From: Paramacrobiotus metropolitanus
Taxonomy: Eukaryota; Tardigrada; Eutardigrada; Parachela; Macrobiotidae
Length of the DNA stretch: 64,000 bases
Assembly: GCF_019649055.1 (NCBI RefSeq)
Contig: NW_026570338.1
Location: forward strand, 1-64,000
Reading direction: 5' to 3'
Shown here: positions 55,776 to 64,000 of the stretch, piece by piece
Position numbering within the stretch: position 1 is the stretch's first letter
How the letters are laid out: the number at the start of each line of letters is the position of its first letter
Notes under the pieces: model-generated
The model's database searches: none
Seen by the model: the letters and a program-made list of their open reading frames with translations, nothing else
What the model was told of the DNA's origin: nothing
Position numbers and translations under genes: made by a program

Positions 55776-56483
55776 GTATGTGTATTAAACTCGTCAGCTA
55801 AATAGCGTCGAGTTTATATTTTGCATTAATATCCTTTGCATAAAAAAACACTGTCAGTGTAACTTCTTTTTGGGCACATCATATTCATGTTAGCGTACAA
55901 GAGCAACTCCATACCAGCTTCCATGCTTTTCGATTTTGTATTTTTTGTTGTTCGTAATAATATATCTTTGTACTGATGCTTTTATTCTGCTTGTATGAGT
56001 ACTGTCTTACATTTAACCTGTGCTTACTGCTTAATATTCATGTTCAGTGAATGTTTAGCATACATAATTAAGACGTGTTTCTGTACAACCATAGTATTGC
56101 ATCGTAGTTACCGTGGTAGCTTGCTGGTACAAGTATTAATCAATAAAACTACCGTTCTTCCATTTTGTGTAACTATCGACTGCATCACGCAAGATGTATG
56201 CGATGTTAATGTGGTACTAAAAATCTTTATACAAAATGCCCAGAATTGCGTTGGAAGAGCCAAATGTTTTTTTGCGGTACTTAAAAGATTTTCATCGTGC
56301 TGCAGCCCAGTCCCCCAGTAATTTCACCAACTATAATTCTGCTACAGATTTTTTGGAGTCATTATCAACTGCAGATCAGATACGCATGGTAAAATGAATT
56401 GGTTCTTGTAAGAAAGAATTTAAAGGTCAACTTGCTAATGCTCACTTGTTATTAATGCTGACCAGGGCGCTGTACATGAATTA

Positions 56484-57051
56484 ATGGGCAATTTTCACCG
56501 AAACCTCATACAGCTTGATGGAGATATGCTGATAAATTTGCGGGAACTGCAGAAAGTCTTGAAAGAGTTTTCACAAGAAGTGGAGAATAGGATTCAGGAG
56601 CTGGAGAAAGCCAGTCAAACAGCAAGCCTGTGCTCATTGCAACCAACATGCAGAGATGTCACTAGCCGCAGTTTGTCACTAGCCCCACTCGACCGAAAGC
56701 GAAAGAGCGGACATCGGGCACATTAAAAGAGCGAAAACCGGAAGAAATAAGAATGCAACAAAACGTGCAAACACGTACGGAGACTGCTATCGCGGATTGT
56801 TCAATATTTACTGGGGGCGAGAAAAACTGGATAAACTGTGGTTACGCCATGAAAATTTTACGCGCTACACAGATCGCCTTCACGAAATGCAGACTGAATT
56901 CGAATGCCATGACCAGCGTTACGAATCAGTGCAAGAGTACCTTAAAAGCGCGATCAAAGCTTATCCTGCTGTAAGCATTGGTGCTATAACGTTTCAAGAA
57001 GCTGCAAACCAAATCCAGGACGCCCGGGACTTCGTAGTAGAACTTGTCTGA
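56484..57051 (+). CDS. Coiled-coil open frames at the MULE 3' end
   Basis: Frame 1 (56484-56726) encodes a heptad-rich coiled-coil (MLINLRELQKVLKEF…RIQELEKAS). A second frame continues to 57051 with helical sequence (KLDKLWLRHENFTRY, EYLKSAIKAYP), joined near 56690-56720 by a one-base change of frame or an unseen splice. It lies entirely within the transposon. Function unknown; it may be an accessory MULE protein. Confidence 0.35.
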
Positions 57052-57468
57052 ACTCGTAAAATGCTTCAGCTGCATCTGTGACATATTCCTGAAGTTTAAC
57101 ATAATTTGTTCACCTCGATTACAATGCACAGCGTTATAAAAAAACACAATCAGTAAAATCTCACTAGCGCTGTATTGCCTGTTTTATGGTCAAGGTGCAA
57201 CATTTTTTATCGTGCACAGTGTGCACGATAAAACAACACGTTAACGAAACCGCATGCTAGTAGAAAAAAAATCTTAATTTTATTTTAAGTAGAATACTTA
57301 ATTACGGAAAATAAACCGGAGATGGTGATTTATGAGTAGATTTTATGAGCAACGTTATATTTATGAGTTATGTTTATGCTTATGCTTATGAATTATGTTT
57401 TATGTTTATGTTTTATGTGTTATGTTTTATGATTATGATTATGTGAATCTTACCTAGCCTGCTTTGAT

Positions 57469-58207
57469 TGCGTTAATTAGTTTTACACGAGTCAGCTGGG
57501 ATCGGCATAGCTTTGACCAGCGGGCAGCCGCCAGATAACACGAATTGAGCGGAGCTGGTTATTCTGTCTGTACAGGCAGCCGTTACCGTTCTCCTTCAAT
57601 GCCCAAGTGGTGCAATTTTCACCTATGGTTTTCAAAAATTCTCTGAACGTTCTCCACAAAAAAAGTAATTGTTCAAACTGGTGGAACTCTATCATGTGGA
57701 TACAACGTTACGACTGATTAAATTTCAATTTTTTCGCATTACATACGATTCAGTTTCACTTCGTAGAACTTTTCGATAATTTTGCAACGTTTTTTAAGCA
57801 GTATGGTTTTTTTCTGGTGTGTTTTAACAAAAAACTAAAATACTGTGTGGAAAGAGCCATCTTCGCTTTATCTAATGAATATTTTGTTGTGTTGATAACA
57901 ATTGTGCTAATTTTGCAAAAATTGGCGAACTTTACTGGTGCTTTTTTCACCTAGCAGACGCTGCCGAGTTAATAAGTTTACGTAGGCGAAGTGATCCGGT
58001 ACATGGTAGCAAATAGATACATGCGGACGTATACATGAACGAGAAGTTTCGCTTCGCGTACTCCGAACCATTTGCTGAATTTTTTTGACGTTTTGTAGTA
58101 TAGCGTGCAATTCGTTAATGCACATGAATACCGTCTGTGTGCGTAATGTCCCGTTTGGGAACTCTATGGAGGTGAATCACTACGATTCTAAAGCAGTGTA
58201 GTAAAAC
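57469..58207. other. No gene recognised
   Basis: AT-rich, with short open frames only and no splice-supported coding sequence. Confidence 0.4.
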
Positions 58208-58293
58208 TCTCATCAGAGGCTAATTTCCTTTAAAGGAAATTAGCCTCTGATGAGATTCACATGCATGACTTAAATTTAAATCATGCATGTGAA
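58208..58293. repeat. Two adjoining perfect palindromes
   Basis: 58208-58255 is a perfect 48-bp palindrome (TCTCATCAGAGGCTAATTTC and onward, mirrored). Directly after it, 58256-58293 has perfect 13-bp arms TTCACATGCATGA/TCATGCATGTGAA around an AT-rich centre. On transcription they would give two stacked hairpins. No gene is adjacent. Confidence 0.92.
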
Positions 58294-58714
58294 CATACCG
58301 ACCTGTAAATGGGTTACCATGTACTTGTAGGTTTCTGGGACGCACTTTTTCTACTGTTTCGTACCTACAACTTCTTGCAGGTACTTGTTTACTAAGTCTT
58401 GTGCTACTGTTGGCTGATACCACTACTTCCATACTAGCTTGTTACCTTTCCACATTAGCAAATGGTCATCTACATAGCTACTTGTACGAGTTGTTACGTG
58501 TAGCTGTGTATTCACTACAAAGTTTTTGTCAGATGTTCCCGATTTTTCATGGGAATCACCAGAAAATTTCATGGGAACATTGTATTACATGAACGTTGAG
58601 AAAATACTATCGGTAATAAGAAATGAATTCCGAGAAAATCTCGCCGAACGCGTGTGAGGCTGTGAGCTAATGCCGCTCGAAGCGGTACCGGTCGGTTGTT
58701 GTTTTTATTTCAGG

Positions 58715-59292
58715 TGTACCCAACGCAACCCGTAGCGATAACATATCTTCCACTGCCTACCTATCTTCTGAAGACGCTATTCGCACTACTGACATCGGGC
58801 CATCATTTCCGAGTAGAAACAGGAAGATGGCAAGGGATTCCAACACGATGAAAGACTTTGTGCTTTTTGCGAAACAGTGGACACGGAAGACCACAGCCTA
58901 TTTCACTGTCCGGCTTTGGAATTTCATCGCCAAAGTGCATTGCCCAGCATCGAAAAGGTGCAACCGGAATACGCGACACTGAATGATCTTTTCATTGATG
59001 TTCTAAGGCAGAACACTGTTATTGTTTTTTTTAGTTAAATTTGTACATTGTGTTCTCAAAGATGCTCGTAAAGTGCATCATGGCCACCGAAACCTACTGC
59101 CACCTCTTGAATAATACATCTCATTGTTTCTCTCTTGCCAGTCAACACTTGCTGTTATTTTGTTTTATCCTAACTGGACTTTATGGTTTTTTTAAGTAAT
59201 TTTATCTCAGCACTGTTAATAACTGTGACATCAGTAAGATGTCTCCATCAGGCTGTGTGATCTGGGGACAATAAATTCTTCTTCTTCTTCTA
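58715..59292 (+). mobile_element. 5'-truncated LINE, 3' end
   Basis: The plus strand encodes the typical C-terminus of non-LTR retrotransposon polymerases: SGHHFRVETGRWQGIP, then DERLCAFCETVDTEDHSLFHCP with the Cys-Cys-His-Cys cluster. A one-base loss at about 58846 breaks the frame (TGA). The 3' UTR ends in an AATAAATTCTTCTTCTTC simple tail at 59270-59292. The rest of the element is missing, as is usual for dead LINE copies. Confidence 0.8.
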
Positions 59293-59484
59293 CAATATAT
59301 CTTGTCGAGACGTTGCGGCGCCGATGGAATAATTAAGATCAGCGGAGCTAGTCCGTCAGCATTCGTTCTTGCATATCCAGTAAATGTGGCATCTAAACTT
59401 TTTCGCCTCGACTTACTCAGGGGCTACACTGACTAGCGAGATAGGGGATTTCGACTCGGAGGTGTAGTGTTGCGGCACCTTAAA

Positions 59485-60170
59485 AGAATGGCACCGAACC
59501 AGCGAAGCTCAGCTCCTGACTTTCGTAACCCGAAAACAGCAGATTATTTGGGACAAACCAGTCATCCGAGGCTCGGTGGAGACTATGCTGGCGGCAGCTG
59601 ATCCCCCCTGGGGATCCATGGCTCCTCAGTTCCAAAAATCCCGGCCGGAAGCCCAGACGTATTTGCATCAATGTCACTTTAAAGCGTGCCTTCGCTTCAA
59701 CCGGTATTAAAACGGAATCGAAGCCGCCTGATATATCCCGAACCTACGGCAAGCGCCCCGACGGAGTAACGTCGGCCCTGTGGGTAATGGAAAAAATGTT
59801 GACGCCACATGTGTGTGCACGGTAGATTTATCGCACACCGCGGTAACATCGAAACAAGCAGGGGCTTCCGCGACGCAGAGCAGTATAATGTAGCAAAGTA
59901 TCGGGAAATCACGCAAGAGTAAGTACACAGGTCCCGTGCAGTAGGCGTCGAAGCACTCGGACTACCCGGACCGGACGCCTCTCGCTTGGTCACCGAAGTC
60001 GGGAAGATGATATACCAGGAGGTACGGCGACGGAATATCTCCGCCAGCGGATCCGAATCGAAATGCAACGCGGAAATGCGGCCTTAGCCATGGCAACAGC
60101 ACCAGCATCGGCTAATTTGGACGAAATGTTCTGTGTGATTAGACCGCCTTTTTCCATAGTCGGCTGAGAC
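59485..60170 (+). pseudogene. Second, longer copy of the unidentified repeated protein
   Basis: An open stretch at about 59495-59709 (FVTRKQQIIWDK, PWGSMAPQFQKSRPEAQTY) ends in TAA. About 230 bp later the C-terminal part follows an acceptor-like CCCGTGCAG: LGLPGPDASRLVTEVGKMIYQE, then in another frame YLRQRIRIEMQRGNAAL and ANLDEMFCVIRP, ending TGA. The C-terminal part matches 35415-35645. The frame change near 60023 shows decay. Family not recognised. Confidence 0.6.
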
Positions 60171-60467
60171 TGTAATCAGTTTCGAATCTTGTACTTTTAT
60201 AGGAAGCTCGTGGCTGTATTGTTTCGAATGGGTCAAACGTTGAACCATATAAACTTCCAGAGCATGTAATGTTGCGAATAGTGAAATGCTCCTTGAAATT
60301 TGTTAATGTTTAACTTGTGCAGTTTAATGGTCTCATTTTAAAGTGTTTTCAACGATCCCAACGGCAAAAATTGCCTTACATTTTTAAAGTTTGCCGATGA
60401 TTTTACCAATATCCTAACAAAGTTTAGAAAATCTAACGGCAAAGATGCGAATAAAAGACGCAGTAAT

Positions 60468-62059
60468 CTAAAACTGCATAGGGCGTTGCTGTCCTTGACT
60501 TTGTTGCCCTTGCTGTCCTTGTCCCTGACCTTGCTGGCCACCTTGTTGGGGAGGTCCTTGCTGACCGCCTTGCTGTCCTTGTTGACCACCTTGTTGGGGA
60601 GGTCCTTGCTGACCGCCTTGCTGTCCTTGTTGACCACCTTGTTGGGGAGGTCCTTGCTGACCGCCTTGCTGTCCTTGTTGACCACCTTGTTGGGGAGGTC
60701 CTTGCTGACCGCCTTGCTGTCCTTGTTGACCACCTTGTTGGGGAGGTCCTTGTTGACCGCCTTGTTGACCACCTTGTTGGGGAGGTCCTTGCTGACCGCC
60801 TTGCTGTCCTTGTTGACCACCTTGTTGGGGAGGTCCTTGCTGACCGCCTTGCTGTCCTTGTTGACCACCTTGTTGGGGAGGTCCTTGTTGACCGCCTTGT
60901 TGACCACCTTGTTGGGGAGGTCCTTGCTGACCGCCTTGCTGTCCTTGTTGACCACCTTGTTGGGGAGGTCCTTGCTGACCGCCTTGCTGTCCTTGTTGAC
61001 CACCTTGTTGGGGAGGTCCTTGTTGACCGCCTTGCTGTCCTTGTTGACCACCTTGTTGGGGAGGTCCTTGCTGACCGCCTTGCTGTCCTTGTTGACCACC
61101 TTGTTGGGGAGGTCCTTGCTGACCGCCTTGCTGTCCTTGTTGACCACCTTGTTGGGGAGGTCCTTGTTGACCGCCTTGTTGACCACCTTGTTGGGGAGGT
61201 CCTTGCTGACCGCCTTGCTGTCCTTGTTGACCACCTTGTTGGGGAGGTCCTTGCTGACCGCCTTGCTGTCCTTGTTGACCACCTTGTTGGGGAGGTCCTT
61301 GTTGACCGCCTTGTTGACCACCTTGTTGACCGCCTTGTTGGGGAGGTCCTTGTTGACCGCCTTGTTGGGGAGGTCCTTGTTGACCACCTTGTTGTTGGCC
61401 ACCTTGTTGTTGACCACCTTGTTGAGGTGGTCCTTGTTGTTGCTGTTGGCCGCCTTGTTGGGGAGGCCCTTGTTGTTGCTGTTGACCGCCGTATTGCTGA
61501 CCGCCTTGTTGGGGAGGTCCGTATTGGCTACCTTGTTGACCGCCTTGCTGTCCTTGGCCGAATTGTTGTTGGGGAGGTCCTTGTTGGCCTTGTTGACCAC
61601 CTTGACCGAACTGTTGCTGGGGAGGTCCTTGTTGGCCTTGTTGACCACCTTGGCCGAACTGCTGTTGGGGAAATCCTTGTTGGCTTTGTTGACCACCTTG
61701 GCCGTATTGTTGTTGAGGAGGTCCTTGCTGACCGCCTTGTTGGCCTTGTTGACCACCTTGGCCAAATTGTTGACCACCTTGGCCAAATTGTTGACCGCCT
61801 TGCTGACCACCAGGGCCCCCTGGCGGGGGAGGTCCAAACCCGAACGGAAGGGCATTCATCACGGCAACAAGACCTAGAAAGTTCGATTAGCATCTTCTTA
61901 ACCCTTTAATACTCGTACATGAAGCAGCCAGTTTTTAGTATACTCGTAGAAGTACAGTTTTTAGGTGCGATATATACAGTATATAAATAATAGTACGAGT
62001 ACAGTGTACTACTATACTGACTTACCGGCCGCGGCCAGGAAGACAAGGGCTGACTTCAT
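60468..62059 (-). CDS. Secreted protein with long 16-residue Gln/Gly/Pro repeat
   Basis: Exon 1 (62059-62026, 34 nt) encodes MKSALVFLAAA and ends at CCG|GTAAG. Exon 2 (61873-60468) follows TTTCTAG in phase 1 and gives 479 residues. After the signal peptide (…AGLVAVMNA) the protein is almost only Q, G and P. The N-terminal third has units with QFGQGGQQGQQGPPQQ; then comes a highly regular GGQQGPPQQGGQQGQQ array with a 48-bp DNA unit and some shortened units. There are no cysteines or globular domain. Near-identical DNA units imply ongoing repeat-number change. It is a paralog of 37332-37692 with shared exon 1 and upstream sequence. Likely extracellular, elastic or adhesive, by composition only. 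Long frames in the antisense and a second minus frame are by-products of the repeat. Confidence 0.8.
60480..61420. repeat. 48-bp tandem repeat (coding)
   Basis: The plus-strand unit has GGTCCTTGCTGACCGCCTTG, CTGTCCTTGTTGACCACC and TTGTTGGGGA in order. There are roughly 15-20 units, some 9 or 12 bp shorter. Units are nearly identical, with C/T variation in CTTG(C/T)TGACC. Confidence 0.9.
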
Positions 62060-62079
62060 TCTGATAATATATTATGTTA

Positions 62080-62480
62080 GAAGACTTTTGGTGGAATAAA
62101 AAAAGAATTCAGTTGGGAAGAACCAAGGTGACTGATACGATTCAAATTGTCATCTCTGACTTCTTTTATATCGCCCGTATGGGAAGTTGGCAGTCACGTC
62201 GTTTAACCGGATGTGTTTAGCAGCCACTTATGAAAAGTTGCTAATTTTGCATTTATGAAGCGCGAAGCCTGTTGATGAAGTTGCATTTGCAGCAGGTTTT
62301 GCAATGCAGCTGGATACATTAAAAATGTCCTGGATTCGCCCGTTCACGACAGTCCTTAAGAACGTGTCCACAATTCCAGGCTAATTTTTTCGTCAGTTCT
62401 ATAGCCACTCATCGAACTAAGTGATGTCAGCTGCAACGCTGCAGTTTCGAAGTGCACAACATGGGAACGTGCTACCTGGC
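62080..62480. promoter_or_regulatory. Upstream region conserved between the two P/Q/G-rich paralogs
   Basis: Words AATTCAGTTGGGAA(G/A), GACTTCTTTTATAT, TAGCCACTC, TGCTGCAACGCTGCA-like and TTCGAA(G/A)TGCACAAC recur in the same order and spacing upstream of the small paralog (37700-38130). It should contain the shared promoter; no core element can be proven. Confidence 0.6.
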
Positions 62481-63335
62481 AGTTTGCACGCAGTTTGCAC
62501 CATATCCATGAGTTACAATAATGAGCACGTTTTAATGAGCAAAGTACTTATGTACGTATGCCTAATTACTGGTGCTACCAGAATTTCAACGGCGTCAAAT
62601 TGCATCGTTCCTCAAAACCGTGAGAAAGAATCGTTCTGCTATCTTGAATATCCTGGTTATTCTCCCGCAGTATCTTTAAGTGCATCTGAACAGCATCAGT
62701 TACTCTCTCTGTATTTCTGCCGGCAGAATAGCCTTCTATTTTATCGCATCCTAGCCTTTCAGAAACCTAAGAATACCTATGAACACTAAGAAACGACAAA
62801 AATAGCCGAAGGCTATTGTGGCGCTGTGCGAAGTGGAATAGTCAAAAGTGGCGGACCGTAATGTGTGGATCAGCAGTTAAAGTTTACGTTGTCGCAAAAA
62901 CGGCGGCAAGGTAGCCACTTCGTTTTTGGCTAGCACTAGCAGTGCTTAAATTGGAATTGTAATTTGACCCAGAATGGGAGAAGGTTATTCAGTTGCACAC
63001 AGGTATGTGCACAAAAGTGGATGACGATGACCGGCGGTCGGACACTGGTACAATGTCTGTACCGGGTCTCTGACACTCTTTTCCATAAATCTAACCCCTA
63101 CAATGTCAAAACAATGTCAAAACGACAATGTCAAACCACATACCGCTTTAGTGAACAGTATAACGATCAAAATGTGATGCTGATATCGTGACAACATCTG
63201 TCGTAATGATACTAATGCTTTCAGTTGAACCTTAAGCCATTTATTTTTCTGTTAATGGCAGAGCGCTCTCAGACATAACGCAACTGCACATCTCTTCTGT
63301 AAAACTGTAATATGATTATTTAAAGCACTGCAGTT

Positions 63336-63862
63336 TTATTTCTGAGGACTTGGTGCCAGCGGAGGATACACGGTGACCGTCTGGGGATACACCACCTGTG
63401 CGGGAATCGCGGCCGGCACTGTCGTCGTCACATAGGTCACGGTGGTAGTCTTGGCTTTGGATTTGATGTTGCTCAGATTTAACCCGGCGAAGATGCACAC
63501 CATGACGGACGACACCAGGACGATCAGGGTGAAGGCCAGATACGCCGAAAGTAGCGGCTGGGCGTAGGTGGCCACATCCGGGCACAGTGTCGTGGGGCTT
63601 TCGCAGTCAAAGAACCACTGGATGTTGAAGGAGAGGAACGCGGCAAAGGTGGCCATCAGCACGAAGGAGCCCAGGGTGGCCAGGATGCTGAGGATGAGGG
63701 CCGTGATCAGGAGACAGCGACGGCTCTCGGCGTGCTCACCGGCACGCAGGGCGCGGCTGCCGTAGGCTCCGAAGATACCGGTGATTAGATAGAAGATACC
63801 GGCCCAGATTCCCGATGCACCGGCACTGATGAACACGCCCCACCATCCCAGAAGAGAGAATG
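63336..63862 (-). CDS. Four-TM membrane protein, last exon (5' part outside window)
   Basis: The exon follows acceptor AATTTTGCAG and enters in phase 1. It encodes about 175 residues to TAA at 63338-63336; AATAAA overlaps the stop. Hydrophobic segments: WGVFISAGASGIWAGIFYLI, a second after ESRRCLLITALILSI (to about FVLMATFAAFL), and a third before GLNLSNIKSK; at least three are in this exon, with a Cys-containing outer loop (CESPTTLCP). The tail is Thr/Val/Pro-rich (TVTYVTTTVPAA). The GIWAG-and-small-tetraspan layout resembles MS4A/CD20-like proteins, but the family call is tentative. Upstream exons lie beyond 64000. Confidence 0.7.
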
Positions 63863-64000
63863 CTGCAAAATTTTTAATTACATCTTGAACGGAATTTTCT
63901 CGGATATATATACATGTTGTGTAATTATAATATGAAGAATAAGTATGTCAAGCATTTTAAGAAAAAATATTCTTATTATGCTTCGCAGCTTCGGTAATTT

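Larger units (their letters stand above)
50387..57459 (+). mobile_element. Complete Mutator-like DNA transposon (MULE)
   Basis: Both ends start GGCTAGGTAAGATTCACATA when read inward. The inverted repeats are about 159 bp (50387-50545 and 57301-57459) and are rich in CATAAACATAA words. The 9-bp direct repeat TGCTTTGAT flanks it (50378-50386 and 57460-57468), the duplication size typical of Mutator elements. Inside are a transposase gene, further open frames at 55389-55775 and 56484-57051, and a nested foldback insertion of 1358 bp. Total length is 7073 bp, about 5.7 kb without the nested element. Nearly identical end repeats point to fairly recent insertion. Confidence 0.92.

Noticed and set aside
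60486-61877. 463-codon plus-strand frame and 505-codon second minus-strand frame over the repeat gene
   Set aside because: Both arise because a 48-bp unit without stops is open in several frames. Only the minus frame joined to the signal-peptide exon in phase 1 has start, splice and paralog support.

Overview
The window reads as nuclear DNA of a small invertebrate animal. Genes are split by short GT-AG introns. Protein families include a receptor tyrosine kinase, an astacin-like domain, lipocalins, PH domains, Ig-like domains, a four-TM protein and small secreted cysteine-rich proteins. DNA transposons are abundant. A tardigrade or similar small ecdysozoan is plausible, but that is inference. 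All exon coordinates were worked out by eye from splice signals and codon phase. No rRNA or tRNA gene was recognised.

Region 1 (1-13.2 kb) is compositionally foreign: GC-richer than the rest and saturated with CCGAC/GTCGG words. It carries a same-strand chain of long open frames (77-10068) encoding disordered, charged proteins with repeated helical modules, then a tandem winged-helix-like part and a CxxC-type N-terminus. The reading frame changes several times, mostly beside short homopolymers, and one in-frame TAG interrupts the last frame. The non-coding tail (10.07-13.2 kb) has many small hairpins and a roughly 180-bp tandem repeat. It is probably the 3' part of a large unidentified element.

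Region 2 (13.2-26.1 kb) has a small secreted-protein gene (14063-15438), a leucine-rich-like ORF (15690-16238) with a decayed copy near 25 kb, and a ten-exon minus-strand locus (20268-16535). Splice phases in that locus join a signal peptide and astacin-like domain to a Ser/Thr/Pro stalk, a TM segment and a tyrosine kinase. Two paralogous secreted Cys-rich genes follow (23.1-23.6 and 25.5-26.1 kb).

Region 3 (26.7-43 kb) has a four-exon gene with three PH-like domains (30032-26735) and two separated decayed pieces of its paralog (38.2 and 42.5 kb). It also has a 1.1-kb palindrome (31018-32128), an Ig-like ORF pair (33.6-34.5 kb), a lipocalin exon relic (36.3 kb), a small secreted P/Q/G-rich gene (37.3-37.7 kb) and MITE-like elements.

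Region 4 (44-64 kb) has two lipocalin-like paralogs, one with a foldback transposon in its intron. A complete Mutator-like element (50387-57459) has 159-bp terminal inverted repeats and 9-bp target duplications, and a second foldback element is nested inside its transposase. Further on are a LINE 3' end, a relic of an unidentified repeated protein, a long 16-residue-repeat secreted protein (62059-60468) and the last exon of a four-TM protein. The genes do not form a pathway; the window is a mosaic of secreted and membrane-protein families expanded by segmental duplication and reshaped by transposons.
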